64,000 nucleotides of DNA, from NCBI RefSeq assembly GCF_030848945.1, contig NZ_JANHAX010000004.1:216001-280000 (forward strand), in the 5' to 3' direction. This document shows positions 37,616-46,410 of this stretch, in pieces. The position numbers were made by a program, and so were the translations under genes. Positions within the stretch are counted from its first letter, which is position 1. Each line of letters opens with the position of its first letter. The DNA is from Marimonas arenosa (lineage in GTDB: Bacteria; Pseudomonadota; Alphaproteobacteria; Rhodobacterales; Rhodobacteraceae). The notes below the pieces were generated by a model. It searched no databases, was not told the origin of the DNA, and saw only the letters and a program-made list of their open reading frames with translations.

Positions 37616-38814
37616 AGTACGCCTCCGTATATCCGGGCGTGCAACGGGTTGACGCCGAACCGGTAGGACAGTTCGGCCGGGTCTTCGACATCCCAGATCG
37701 CCAGGTCGGCGCGCTGCCCGGGCGCGATGCTGCCGCGGTCGGTGAGGCCCAGCGCGCGGGCGGCGTTTCGGGTGGTGGCGGCCAGAGCCTCGGCAGGGGT
37801 AAGGCCGAACAGGGTGCAGCCCATGTTCATCGCCAGAAGCAGTGAACCCATCGGCGAGGAGCCGGGGTTCCAGTCGGTCGCCAGCGCCATCGGCACGCCG
37901 TGACGACGAAGGCTGTCAACGGGCGGTTTTTGTGTTTCGTGCAGTGTGTAGAAGGCGCCGGGGAGCAGGACCGCGGTGGTTCCGGACCGGGCCAGGGCCG
38001 CGGCGTCGGCCTCGGCGGCATATTCGATATGGTCGGCTGAAAGGGCGCCGTAGCGTGCCGCGAGTTGCGTGCCGCCGGTATGCGAGAGCTGTTCGGCGTG
38101 GAGCTTGACCGGCAGCCCCAACGCGCGGGCATGACCGAAGACGCGGGCGATCTGTGACGGGTTGAAGGCAATGCCCTCGCAGAAACCGTCGACGGCATCG
38201 ACCAGGCCTTCGGCTTGGGCCGCGTCGAGGGCGGGAAGGCAGATATCGTCGACATAACTGTCACCGTCCATACCACTTGGTACAGCGTGGGCGCCGAGAA
38301 AGCTTGTAACAATGGTCACAGGGCGGGCGCGGCCCAGCGCCCGGGCGGCGCGTAGCATGGTCATTTCGGTGTCGATATCGAGCCCATAGCCGGATTTGAT
38401 CTCGATGGTGGACACGCCCTCAGCGATCAATGCGTCAACACGTGGGAGTGCCGCGGAGACCAGGCTGACCTCGCCGGCGGCGCGGGTCGCGGAAACGGTG
38501 GATATGATGCCGCCGCCGGCGCGGGCGATTTCTTCGTAGCTGGCGCCCTCCAGCCGCATCTCAAATTCGCGGGCGCGGTGACCGGCATGGACGATATGGG
38601 TGTGGCAGTCGATCAACGCCGGGGTGACAAGGCGACCATCAAAGCTGTGCCGGGGCAGGGTGGCCAGCTCGCCGGGACAGTCGGCGCGCGGGCCGACCCA
38701 GAGGATCCTGTCGCCATCGAGCGCGATGGCGGCATCGGGAATCAGCCCGTAGGTCGCGGCGCCGACCGCCATCGTGGCAGCTCGCACCTCGGTAATCAGG
38801 ACGCGGGCGGACAT
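37612..38814 (-). CDS. hutI: Imidazolonepropionase
   Basis: A 400-residue amidohydrolase-family enzyme with the metal motif [19 protein letters not shown] and a later [11 protein letters not shown]. It opens the imidazolone ring to give N-formimino-L-glutamate, the third step. I start it at the ATG at 38814 because AAGGAG lies 8 bp upstream and the family begins near here; an earlier in-frame start at 38844 would lie inside the operator region. It is the first gene of hutIHGU and reads away from hutF across the operator. Confidence 0.97.
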   Translation of the reverse strand: MSARVLITEVRAATMAVGAATYGLIPDAAIALDGDRILWVGPRADCPGELATLPRHSFDGRLVTPALIDCHTHIVHAGHRAREFEMRLEGASYEEIARAGGGIISTVSATRAAGEVSLVSAALPRVDALIAEGVSTIEIKSGYGLDIDTEMTMLRAARALGRARPVTIVTSFLGAHAVPSGMDGDSYVDDICLPALDAAQAEGLVDAVDGFCEGIAFNPSQIARVFGHARALGLPVKLHAEQLSHTGGTQLAARYGALSADHIEYAAEADAAALARSGTTAVLLPGAFYTLHETQKPPVDSLRRHGVPMALATDWNPGSSPMGSLLLAMNMGCTLFGLTPAEALAATTRNAARALGLTDRGSIAPGQRADLAIWDVEDPAELSYRFGVNPLHARIYGGVL

Positions 38815-38828
38815 TTCGACTCCTTGAA

Positions 38829-38863
38829 TATGTAGAGATATCATTATAATATGTAGCTACATA
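38829..38863. promoter_or_regulatory. Putative HutC operator in the hutI-hutF divergent promoter
   Basis: The 84-bp A/T-rich gap between the hutI and hutF starts contains a perfect 14-bp palindrome TATGTAGCTACATA (38850-38863) and, 21 bp before it, a half-site TATGTAG (38829-38835). GntR/HutC-family repressors bind short palindromes of this GTxxxxAC kind, and hutC is the last gene of the divergent arm. A repressor here would control both directions, with urocanate as the expected inducer. Confidence 0.75.
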
Positions 38864-38898
38864 ATATTGTCAACGAGTCAGGGGACGAGCCAGATGAA

Positions 38899-40266
38899 AT
38901 GCCGAATATTGCGGTAAAACAAGCGCTTACCTCGGAGGGTTGGGCTCGGGACGTGCTCATCTCGATCGACGCGGACGGGCGAATCGCGCGGATCGGCGCG
39001 GGCGCTGAGGCGGCGGATTGCCATGTTGATATCGCCCTGCCTGCTCCGGCGAACCTGCACAGCCACACGTTTCAGAGGGCCATGGCCGGGCTGACCGAGT
39101 TCCGTGGGCCGGATCCACAGGATTCGTTCTGGACCTGGCGGAGTCTGATGTACCGGTTTCTCGACAAGTTGACGCCGGATCATGTCGAAGCCATCGCAGC
39201 GCAGGTGTTCCTGGAGTCGCTCGAGGCGGGTTTTGGCGCGGTGGCGGAATTCCACTATCTGCATCACGCCCCGGGCGGCGTGACCTATGATGACATCGCC
39301 GAAATGGGCGCGCGGGTCGTGGCGGCTGCGGTCGACACTGGGGCCGGGTTGACGCTGCTCCCGGTGCTCTATTCCCAGGGGGGCTGCGATGGGCGGCCGC
39401 TGGTAGGGGGGCAACTGCGGTTTGGCAACGATCCGGACTCGTTTGCCAAACTGCATGCCGCTTCGGTCTCTGCGGTGATGTCCGGGCCGGCGGATTTCAG
39501 GACCGGCGTCGCGCCGCATTCGTTACGCGCGGTGACCTCTGATGCGCTGGAAATGGTCGCGGAAGAACATCCGGACGGACCCGTCCATATTCACCTTGCC
39601 GAACAGGTTGCGGAGGTCGATGAGGTTGTTGCGACCTATGGTGTGCGACCGGTGAAGTGGTTGCTGGAACATACGCCGGCGGATGGCCGTTGGTGCGCGA
39701 TCCATGCAACACAGATGACGGCCGCGGAAACCGCCGGTCTTGCCACGCGCGGCGTGGTGGCCGGGTTGTGCCCGATCACCGAGGCCAATCTTGGTGATGG
39801 CACATTCTGCGGCACCGCATTCCGGGCGGCGGGTGGGACATTCGGCGTGGGATCCGATTCCAACGTGCATGTCGCGCTGTTCGAGGAATTGCAGGCGCTG
39901 GAATATTCGCAGCGTCTGCGGGATCGCCGCCGGGCCGCGCTGGCGGACGCGGAACGGTCGACGGGCCGGGTTTTGTTCGAGGAGGCGGCGCGCGGCGGGG
40001 CGCAGGCGGCTGGGCGCGTCGCGGGGACCCTGGCCGTCGGGGCGCAGGCGGATATCTTGGGTGTCGCAGCAGACAATGAATGGCTGTGCAACCGACAGGG
40101 GGATGCGGCACTCGACAGCCTGATCTTCGGCGGGCACGGGCGGGACTGTATTACTGATGTCTGGAGTGCCGGACGGCACGTGGTGCGGGACGGCCGCCAT
40201 ATCCGACGCGATGAGATCACGGGGCGGTTTCGCGCGGTTATGGACGAATTGGGGCAGGCGATCTGA
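38899..40266 (+). CDS. hutF: Formimidoylglutamate deiminase
   Basis: A 455-residue amidohydrolase with the metal motif NLHSHTFQRAMAGL, central HIHLAEQ, and the C-terminal GSDSNVHVALFEELQALE typical of HutF. It hydrolyses N-formimino-L-glutamate to N-formyl-L-glutamate and ammonia, the fourth step, supplying HutG. It is divergent from hutI and overlaps hutC by 1 bp. The ATG at 38899 follows GGGGACGAG. Confidence 0.95.
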   Translation: MPNIAVKQALTSEGWARDVLISIDADGRIARIGAGAEAADCHVDIALPAPANLHSHTFQRAMAGLTEFRGPDPQDSFWTWRSLMYRFLDKLTPDHVEAIAAQVFLESLEAGFGAVAEFHYLHHAPGGVTYDDIAEMGARVVAAAVDTGAGLTLLPVLYSQGGCDGRPLVGGQLRFGNDPDSFAKLHAASVSAVMSGPADFRTGVAPHSLRAVTSDALEMVAEEHPDGPVHIHLAEQVAEVDEVVATYGVRPVKWLLEHTPADGRWCAIHATQMTAAETAGLATRGVVAGLCPITEANLGDGTFCGTAFRAAGGTFGVGSDSNVHVALFEELQALEYSQRLRDRRRAALADAERSTGRVLFEEAARGGAQAAGRVAGTLAVGAQADILGVAADNEWLCNRQGDAALDSLIFGGHGRDCITDVWSAGRHVVRDGRHIRRDEITGRFRAVMDELGQAI

Positions 40267-40970
40267 TGGCTGCGCGGCAAGACAGGCGGTCCTGGCGGGA
40301 TGTGTTGGAAGAGATTCGGAACCGGGTGCTGACCGGCCGCTATGGCCCCGGAGACAAGCTGCCCCGGGACGAAGACATTGCAGCCGAACTGGGGTGCGCG
40401 CGGTCAACGGTGCAGCGGGCAATGCGGGACCTGGCGGATCGTGGCGTCGTCGAACGGCGGCGCAAGGGGGGCACGCGGGTACGGCCGGATCCGGTTACGC
40501 GGGCCGTGTTCGACATTCCGGTCGCGCGCAACGAAGTGGAAAGCCGCGGCGGCAGCTATGGCTATCAGCTGATCCGGGCGGCAATAGAGGAGACGCCGCC
40601 ACCCGTGGCCGCGGCGCTGGACATGCGGGCGCCGTTGCCGATGCTGCACGTCGAGGCGCTGCATCTGATGAACAGCCGGCCGTTTCTCTACGAGGATCGC
40701 TGGGTGCTGACCCGCACCGTGCCCGAGATCGAGACGGTTGATCTGGGCGTGGTGAGTGCCAATGAATGGCTTCTCGCGAACAAGCCCTACAGCCGGTGCG
40801 ACCTGCGGTTTTCGGCCGAGACCGCGGGGGACCGGGTGGCGGCGATCATGGGGCTGGAGGGCGGTGAAGCGCTGTTCGTAATCGAGCGCACGACCTGGAG
40901 CGGCGATGATCCGATCACCACGGTCAAGGCGGTCTATGCCCCTGGCTACCACCTGCGGGCAGAAATCTGA
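40266..40970 (+). CDS. hutC: Histidine-utilisation repressor, GntR/HutC family
   Basis: A 234-residue regulator: N-terminal winged helix (RYGPGDKLPRDEDIAAELGC, then STVQRAMRDLADRGVVERRR) and C-terminal UTRA ligand domain (about 90-234) with LHLMNSRPFLYEDRW and ERTTWSGDDPITTVKAVYAPG. HutC proteins repress hut genes until urocanate binds. It shares a base with the hutF stop and so regulates its own operon through the 38850 palindrome. It ends 8 bp from the converging cytochrome gene. Confidence 0.95.
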   Translation: MAARQDRRSWRDVLEEIRNRVLTGRYGPGDKLPRDEDIAAELGCARSTVQRAMRDLADRGVVERRRKGGTRVRPDPVTRAVFDIPVARNEVESRGGSYGYQLIRAAIEETPPPVAAALDMRAPLPMLHVEALHLMNSRPFLYEDRWVLTRTVPEIETVDLGVVSANEWLLANKPYSRCDLRFSAETAGDRVAAIMGLEGGEALFVIERTTWSGDDPITTVKAVYAPGYHLRAEI

Positions 40971-40978
40971 CGCTATCG

Positions 40979-41728
40979 TCAGTCATACCTGATCGGCGCG
41001 CCGAGGTCCTTGGGTTTCATGGTGGCGATGAAAGCGATGATGGCGTTGACCTCAATGTCGCTGAGCTTGACCGGGTGAATGCGGGCGGGTCGCGAGTCGG
41101 TGAACTCTTCGGTCATGCCAGGGATCAGTGTGAAAGACGGGTGCGGCGGCTCGACCCAGAATTTCAGGAACAGGTCGTGCCAGTTGGCGCGGGCGCGCAG
41201 TGCCCCGAAGGAGGGGGTCGAGCCGATGCCGCCCATACGATTACGTTTGTCGACGACATGGCAGCGGCCGCAGTGCAGGAGGGCCAATTCCGAGCCAAGC
41301 GCCACATCGCCGGTCGGCGCAGCTTCGACCTTCTGTTCGGCCGGGGCCTCGAAGAGCGTGAAAAGCGGCGGGCCGTCTTTCGGGAAGCTTTCAAGGGTTT
41401 TCTGGCCGGGCCCCGAGCGTAGCCAGTCGGCGAACTTGCGGCCCGTCGCGCTGTCAGGGGCAAAAACCAGCCTGTAAACGGTGCCGTCTCGGCCGATCAG
41501 GATTGCCTCGCCGACGCCGTCCTCACGACGGAAGGCGAGCTCGGCCGCGCTGTCCGGCGCGACCGGGTCGAGCGCGATCCGGTGGCGGAACTTGAAGCGT
41601 GGCAGCAGGTGCTGCGCGAAGCCGCTGTCGGTCATTTCGGGCGGCATGGCGATCGCCACGGGGTCAGCCCCGACGGAACCTGCGGCGAGCAGTATCGGAA
41701 ATAGTAGCAACGCGGCGAATTTACCCAT
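40979..41728 (-). CDS. Periplasmic monohaem cytochrome c with an N-terminal extra domain
   Basis: A 249-residue protein with a signal peptide (about 1-21), an N-terminal domain of about 120 residues resembling part of a substrate-binding fold (VAIAMPPEMTDSGFAQHLLP...FADWLRSG), and a C-terminal class I cytochrome c domain: haem motif HCGRCHVVDK, GSTPSFGAL, and a probable axial Met in LIPGMT. It would transfer electrons in the periplasm; the partner is unknown. It converges on hutC and is divergent from the DUF6494-ApbC operon. Confidence 0.82.
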   Translation of the reverse strand: MGKFAALLLFPILLAAGSVGADPVAIAMPPEMTDSGFAQHLLPRFKFRHRIALDPVAPDSAAELAFRREDGVGEAILIGRDGTVYRLVFAPDSATGRKFADWLRSGPGQKTLESFPKDGPPLFTLFEAPAEQKVEAAPTGDVALGSELALLHCGRCHVVDKRNRMGGIGSTPSFGALRARANWHDLFLKFWVEPPHPSFTLIPGMTEEFTDSRPARIHPVKLSDIEVNAIIAFIATMKPKDLGAPIRYD

Positions 41729-41802
41729 TTCGATCTTGAACCCCTGGGTTAGCTGCTAAACTATATTACAGAATTTGGGCACAGGGCCAAATGGGGAGCA
41801 AA

Positions 41803-42003
41803 ATGTCGGAAGAAGACTTCAACATGTCCTTGAGGAAGTTCCTCAAGACAGTGGGTGTAACATCGCAGCGCGAGATCGAAGAGGCGGTGCGCAAGGCCGG
41901 CAGTAGCAGCGGTACCGTGCCGGTGCGGATGATGCTGAGCATCGAGGAACTGGGGCTGGAGCACGAGGTGACCGGCGAAATCACCTTGCCGGGTGACGCG
42001 TGA
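41803..42003 (+). CDS. DUF6494 family small protein
   Basis: A 66-residue protein, MSEEDFNMSLRKFLKTVGVT followed by SQREIEEAV, the DUF6494 signature, and a C-terminal LEHEVTGEI strand. I start it at the ATG at 41803, four bases after GGGGAG; the ATG at 41791 would place that site inside the gene. Its TGA overlaps the GTG start of the ApbC gene by 4 bp (GTGA), so the two are coupled. The function is uncharacterised; the context suggests a link to iron-sulfur or lipoyl/biotinyl protein maturation. Confidence 0.85.
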   Translation: MSEEDFNMSLRKFLKTVGVTSQREIEEAVRKAGSSSGTVPVRMMLSIEELGLEHEVTGEITLPGDA

Positions 42004-43073
42004 GCGGCGATCTGGAGGACAAGGTCCGCACGGCGCTGACCCGGATTGCCGACCCGGTGAGCGGGCAGGATATCCTGTCAGCTGGGATGGTCCGGGCACT
42101 GAGCGTGCAGGACGGCGGACGCGTCAGTTTCGTGATCGAGGTGCCGCGCGAGCGGGCCGAGGGTGCCGAGCCATTGCGTCGGGCCGCCGAGGAGGCGGTG
42201 CGCGCGATTGACGGCGTCGAAACCGCGAGTGCTGTGTTGACCGCACATGCGCCGGCGCCAGAGATGCCGAATTTGAAAGGCGGGGCGCGGTCAGCCCCCG
42301 CGGGGCCGCAGAAGCTGCCGGGGATCGACCATGTCATCGCCGTCGCCTCGGGCAAAGGCGGTGTCGGCAAATCGACCGTGTCGGCAAACCTTGCGGTGGC
42401 GCTGGCGGCACAAGGCAAGAAAGTGGGCCTGTTGGATGCCGATGTCTACGGGCCAAGCCAGCCACGGATGCTGGGCATTTCCGGCAAGCCGTCCAGCCCC
42501 GACGGCAACACCATCCTGCCTTTGCGAAACTATGGCGTGACTCTGATGTCGCTGGGGCTGATGGCGCCCGAGGGGCAGGCGGTGGTCTGGCGCGGGCCGA
42601 TGCTGATCGGGGCGTTGCAGCAGATGCTCGACAAGGTGGCCTGGGGCAAGCTCGACGTGCTGATCGTGGATCTGCCGCCGGGCACGGGCGACGTGCAGAT
42701 GACGCTGTGCCAGAAGACCCATGTCGACGGCGCCGTGGTGGTGTCGACGCCGCAGGACATCGCGCTGATCGATGCCCGTAAGGGGATCGACATGTTCCAG
42801 AAGATGGGCACGCCGATCCTCGGCATTGTCGAGAACATGTCGGCCTTCGTTTGCGACGAATGCGGCAAGGTGCATCATCCGTTCGGTCACGGCGGCGCCC
42901 GGGCCGAGGCGGACAAGCTGGGGGTGCCGTTCCTGGGCGAGATCCCGCTCGATCTTGCCATCCGCGAAGGCGGTGACAACGGCGCGCCGGTGGTGGCGTC
43001 GCGGCCGGGCTCGCCCGAGGCCGCCGGGTTCGTGGCGCTGGCCGCTGCGCTGGCCGAAGGGGTGCTGGCATGA
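42000..43073 (+). CDS. apbC: Mrp/NBP35-family iron-sulfur carrier ATPase (ApbC)
   Basis: A 357-residue P-loop protein with a GTG start. An N-terminal DUF59/MIP18-like domain (about 1-90) precedes the ATPase with deviant Walker A GKGGVGKST, switch-like DADVYGPSQPRML, VDLPPGTGDVQM and the CxxC pair in FVCDECGKVHHPFG that bridges the Fe-S cluster between two subunits. It carries [4Fe-4S] clusters to target enzymes. It overlaps both neighbours by 4 bp, DUF6494 upstream and the ligase-like gene downstream. It could be named mrp equally well. Confidence 0.95.
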   Translation: MSGDLEDKVRTALTRIADPVSGQDILSAGMVRALSVQDGGRVSFVIEVPRERAEGAEPLRRAAEEAVRAIDGVETASAVLTAHAPAPEMPNLKGGARSAPAGPQKLPGIDHVIAVASGKGGVGKSTVSANLAVALAAQGKKVGLLDADVYGPSQPRMLGISGKPSSPDGNTILPLRNYGVTLMSLGLMAPEGQAVVWRGPMLIGALQQMLDKVAWGKLDVLIVDLPPGTGDVQMTLCQKTHVDGAVVVSTPQDIALIDARKGIDMFQKMGTPILGIVENMSAFVCDECGKVHHPFGHGGARAEADKLGVPFLGEIPLDLAIREGGDNGAPVVASRPGSPEAAGFVALAAALAEGVLA

Positions 43074-43789
43074 GCGAGGATGTTTCTCCGACCTTTCCGC
43101 CGCTGCTGCACGGTGTCGAGGTGCCGGCGCATGTCGATGCGTTCGCCAAAGCGGTCACGCAGGCAATGGTCGATGCCGAGCCGGGCCGGATCACCTTTGC
43201 CCGCGACAGCGGCACGATGCGGGCGGCGATCTGTTTCGTGCCGGACCGGGTGCTGCGCCAGGCGCTGCCTGGGGCGCTGTTTGCGGTTTTGCTGGGGCTG
43301 AACGACGCATTGGGCGCGCTGGCGCCGCCCGAGGTGGCGGTGCATTTTGCATGGCCGAACCGGGTGAAAGTGAACGGCGCCTATTGCGGTGGTCTGCGTG
43401 CGGCTGCACAGTACAACGATCCCGACAGCGAACCCGACTGGCTGGTAATCGGGGTGGAGGTTCCGGTCATGCCACTCGATACCCGCGATCCGGGGCATGC
43501 GCCGGACGAAACCACGCTCTGGGAAGAGGGGTGTGTCGACCTGGGCGCGCCGCAGCTCATCGAGAGCTGGTCGCGGCACATGCTGGTCTGGATCAACCGG
43601 TTTGTGAGCGACGGAATTGCGCCGCTTCACGAAGGCTGGCGGCACAAATGCGATACGCTGGGCGAAGAGGTTTCCGCGCCGGAGGCGGGCACGTTCATGG
43701 GGATCGACGAGGATGGCGGCATGATCCTGCGGCAGGACGGGGAAACCCGGGTGGTGCCGCTGACGACGATGCTGGAGGGGACAGGATGA
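43070..43789 (+). CDS. Biotin/lipoate protein ligase-like protein (DUF4444 type)
   Basis: A 239-residue protein whose core (about 40-160) resembles the BirA/LplA catalytic fold: HFAWPNRVKVNGAYCGGLRA corresponds to the WPNDV/K substrate-binding segment of biotin ligases, with VIGVEVPV as the following strand. A C-terminal extension (GTFMGIDEDGGMILRQDG) resembles the BirA C-terminal or DUF4444 domain. It may attach a biotinyl, lipoyl or related group to an acceptor lysine, or may have lost activity. Overlaps of 4 bp on both sides tie it to apbC and the DUF6505 gene. Confidence 0.78.
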   Translation: MSEDVSPTFPPLLHGVEVPAHVDAFAKAVTQAMVDAEPGRITFARDSGTMRAAICFVPDRVLRQALPGALFAVLLGLNDALGALAPPEVAVHFAWPNRVKVNGAYCGGLRAAAQYNDPDSEPDWLVIGVEVPVMPLDTRDPGHAPDETTLWEEGCVDLGAPQLIESWSRHMLVWINRFVSDGIAPLHEGWRHKCDTLGEEVSAPEAGTFMGIDEDGGMILRQDGETRVVPLTTMLEGTG

Positions 43790-44253
43790 AACTGGCACAG
43801 GTCCTGCGACTGGACGACAGCGACGAAAACGTGTTCGAGCGTGCCGCTCAGCCCGGGGAATGGGCGATCTCCGGCGGTTTTGCCTTTTCCAACTGGGAAG
43901 AGGGCGACCTGGTCGGCCAGCAGCGGCAGGCCTTTACCAATGGCTGGATGGGGTTGGAGAGCTTCGGGCGGGCGACCTTCGTAGTGGTCACGCCGATTTC
44001 CGAGGAAGACTACGCGGCGCTGATCGACGGCCTGGCGATCCATTTCGTCGAGGCCTGGGGCGCGCCCGGGTTCGAGGCCGCGCGGCCGGTAGCCGAGGAA
44101 GAGCTGGGCCACATGCGCGAGATGTGCGAGGATCATGATGACAACACGCTGCTGATTGTCGAGCGCGAACTGGTCCCGGCGGGCCTCAATGAAAAATTCC
44201 GCGCCATCGTGCCGGGCGAGGCGAAGATCGAAGATATCGCCGGGCACGGCTGA
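43786..44253 (+). CDS. DUF6505 family protein
   Basis: A 155-residue soluble acidic protein: LRLDDSDENVFERAAQPGEW, FAFSNWEEGDL, QAFTNGWMGLESFGRATFV and ELGHMREMCEDHDDNTLL. These match the uncharacterised DUF6505 family, usually found with DUF6494 and Mrp proteins. No catalytic motif is visible. It is the last gene of the four-gene operon and overlaps the ligase-like gene by 4 bp. Confidence 0.75.
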   Translation: MKLAQVLRLDDSDENVFERAAQPGEWAISGGFAFSNWEEGDLVGQQRQAFTNGWMGLESFGRATFVVVTPISEEDYAALIDGLAIHFVEAWGAPGFEAARPVAEEELGHMREMCEDHDDNTLLIVERELVPAGLNEKFRAIVPGEAKIEDIAGHG

Positions 44254-44290
44254 GTCGGGCCACGGTCAGCTGGGGCGTAGTCCAGTGTGC

Positions 44291-44350
44291 ATTGCCACGC
44301 GCGGCAATTCGTCAGAGCGAAGAAACTGGCCGCTCTGACCGGGTCCGGTC
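44291..44350. terminator. Cluster of three perfect hairpins between convergent operons
   Basis: ATTGCC/GGCAAT (44291-44308), GTCAGAGCG/CGCTCTGAC (44311-44339, 11-base loop) and GACCGG/CCGGTC (44337-44350) lie in the 106 bp between the DUF6505 stop and the converging ABC permease stop. They probably end transcription from both sides, although there is no clear T-run on either strand. Confidence 0.6.
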
Positions 44351-44359
44351 AGGCACGCG

Positions 44360-45490
44360 TCAGTCGAGTGTGCGCCGGAATCGCAGGAGCGCCAGCAGCG
44401 CGAGGCCGATGGCGAAAAGCGTGAGCGCCGAGAAGGAACCGGCCACGGTGGTGGCATCAGCGCCTTTCAGCATGACCGAGCGAATGAGGCGCAGGAAATG
44501 GGTCAACGGGAAGATCTCGCCCAGCACCTGCGCCCAGGGCGGCATACCACGGTAAGGGAACATGAAGCCCGACAGAAGCAGCGAAGGCAGGAAGAAGAAA
44601 AAGGTCAGCTGCATCGCCTGCATCTGGGTGCGCGAGACGGTCGAGATCAGGTAGCCGAGGATCACCAGCGCCAGCACGAAAACGAAGATGCCCGCCAGCA
44701 CCACATGCACCGCGCCGACGAAGGGGACATCAAAGACCAGCTTGGCCGAGACCAGCACTACCGCCACCTGCACCGCGCCGACGGCGAAATAGGGCACCAC
44801 CTTGCCGAGCATGATTTCCAGGGGCGTGGCGGGCATCGACAAGAGGTTTTCCATGGTGCCGCGTTCGGTTTCGCGGATCAGTGCCATGGCGGTCATCATC
44901 ACCATGGTGAGCTGCAGGATCACGCCGAGCAGGCCGGGGACGATGTTGTACTGGGTAATACCTTCGGGATTGTAGCGGCGGTGAACGGTGATATCGATCC
45001 CGTTGCCGGGCGGGGCGGTGGCGTCGAGCCCGGCCTCGCGGCGCAGCGCGGACGCGGCCACGGTCGAAAGGGTTGAGATGGCGCCGGAGGCGACCGAAGG
45101 GTCGGTGGCATCGGCTTCGATCAGGATCCGCGCCCTGTCACCGCGCTCGATCCGGCGACCGAAATCCGACGGCACGGTGACCACGAAGGCGACATCGCCG
45201 CGGGCGATCATCTCCTCGGCCAAAGGCGCCGAGGCATCGGGGGCGACGAAGCGGTAGTAGCCGGTCAGTTCCAGCGCGCTGATCATGGCCCGAGTGAAGC
45301 GGTCTTGTGTTGGGGCGACCAGCGCGGCGGGCAGCCCCTTGGGATCGGTGTTGATGGCGAAGCCGAACAGCATGAGCTGCAGGAGCGGAACGCCGATCAT
45401 CATCGCGAAGGTGACGCGGTCGCGCCGCATCTGGATCGATTCTTTGACCAGGAGGGCAGCGAGACGGGTGAACGAGAAGAACCGGCTCAT
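44360..45490 (-). CDS. ABC-2 type transporter permease (YbhS/YhhJ-like)
   Basis: A 376-residue inner-membrane protein: an N-terminal helix near VTFAMMIGVPLLQLMLFGFA, a large periplasmic loop (about 45-180), then five helices with ETERGTMENLLSMPATPLEIMLGK, the ABC-2 signature. It forms the channel of an exporter with the ATPase encoded upstream (4-bp overlap). The orthologous enterobacterial operon has two permeases (YbhS, YbhR); only one is present here, so it should act as a homodimer. Confidence 0.9.
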   Translation of the reverse strand: MSRFFSFTRLAALLVKESIQMRRDRVTFAMMIGVPLLQLMLFGFAINTDPKGLPAALVAPTQDRFTRAMISALELTGYYRFVAPDASAPLAEEMIARGDVAFVVTVPSDFGRRIERGDRARILIEADATDPSVASGAISTLSTVAASALRREAGLDATAPPGNGIDITVHRRYNPEGITQYNIVPGLLGVILQLTMVMMTAMALIRETERGTMENLLSMPATPLEIMLGKVVPYFAVGAVQVAVVLVSAKLVFDVPFVGAVHVVLAGIFVFVLALVILGYLISTVSRTQMQAMQLTFFFFLPSLLLSGFMFPYRGMPPWAQVLGEIFPLTHFLRLIRSVMLKGADATTVAGSFSALTLFAIGLALLALLRFRRTLD

Positions 45491-46410
45491 GTCGGGGTGT
45501 CCTCAGATTCACCCATGAGTTGGATGAAGACATCCTCGAGGCTGGTTTCCGAGTCTGCAGCGGCGTTGCCGGTGTCGCGGGCCACCTTTTCAACCGTCTT
45601 TTTCAACAGTTCGGCATCAGTGCCGACCACATGCAGCGTGGCTCCGAAAGGCGCCACCTGATCGACCCCCAAAGCGCCCTTGAGGAGCCGAGCGGCCTCG
45701 GCGGTCTTTGGGCCGGTGATGATCATGGTCGTGAGCCCGGCATCGCGCACCACCTGGGGCACCTTGCCTTGAGCGATCAGGTGGCCGAACGAGATATAGG
45801 CGATGCGATGGCAGCGTTCGGCTTCGTCCATGTAATGCGTCGAGACCAGTACGGTCAGGCCACCGTCGGCCAAGGCATGGATTTCGTCCCAGAACTCGCG
45901 CCGGGCCTTCGGGTCGACTCCGGCAGTGGGTTCGTCCAGCATCAATAGGTCAGGCTTGTGCATAATACAGGCGGCGAGCGCGAGGCGCTGTTTCCAGCCC
46001 CCCGACAGGGAACCTGCAAGTTGATCGCGGCGGGCGGTCAGGCCGAGATCGGCCAGCGTGTCGCGCACCGCTTTACGGGCGGGTTTCATGCCATAGAGCC
46101 CGGCGACGAAATTCAGGTTTTCGGCGATGGTGAGGTCTTCGTAGAAGGAAAAGCGCTGGGTCATGTAGCCCACCTTGCGCTTGATGGCGCGGCGCTCGTG
46201 GCGGATGTCGTGGCCCAGAACCCGGCCCTCCCCGCCATCGGGTTCAAGCAGGCCGCACATCATCCGGATCGTGGTGGTCTTGCCTGAGCCGTTGGGACCG
46301 AGAAAGCCCATGATTTCGCCCTTGGCGACCGACAAGGTGACGCCGTCGACGACGGTTCTCGCCCCGAAGCGCTTGGTCAGCCCGGTGACGGAGATGGCCG
46401 GTGCGGTCAT
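45487..46410 (-). CDS. ABC exporter ATPase (YbhF-like, single domain)
   Basis: A 307-residue ATPase with Walker A GPNGSGKTT, the signature LSGGWKQRLALA, Walker B LLMLDEPTAGVD and the STHYMDEAERC switch, plus a C-terminal regulatory tail. The YbhF of E. coli has two ATPase domains; this has one. Its start overlaps the HlyD-type gene stop and its stop overlaps the permease start, each by 4 bp. With these it should export a hydrophobic compound or drug. Confidence 0.93.
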   Translation of the reverse strand: MTAPAISVTGLTKRFGARTVVDGVTLSVAKGEIMGFLGPNGSGKTTTIRMMCGLLEPDGGEGRVLGHDIRHERRAIKRKVGYMTQRFSFYEDLTIAENLNFVAGLYGMKPARKAVRDTLADLGLTARRDQLAGSLSGGWKQRLALAACIMHKPDLLMLDEPTAGVDPKARREFWDEIHALADGGLTVLVSTHYMDEAERCHRIAYISFGHLIAQGKVPQVVRDAGLTTMIITGPKTAEAARLLKGALGVDQVAPFGATLHVVGTDAELLKKTVEKVARDTGNAAADSETSLEDVFIQLMGESEDTPT

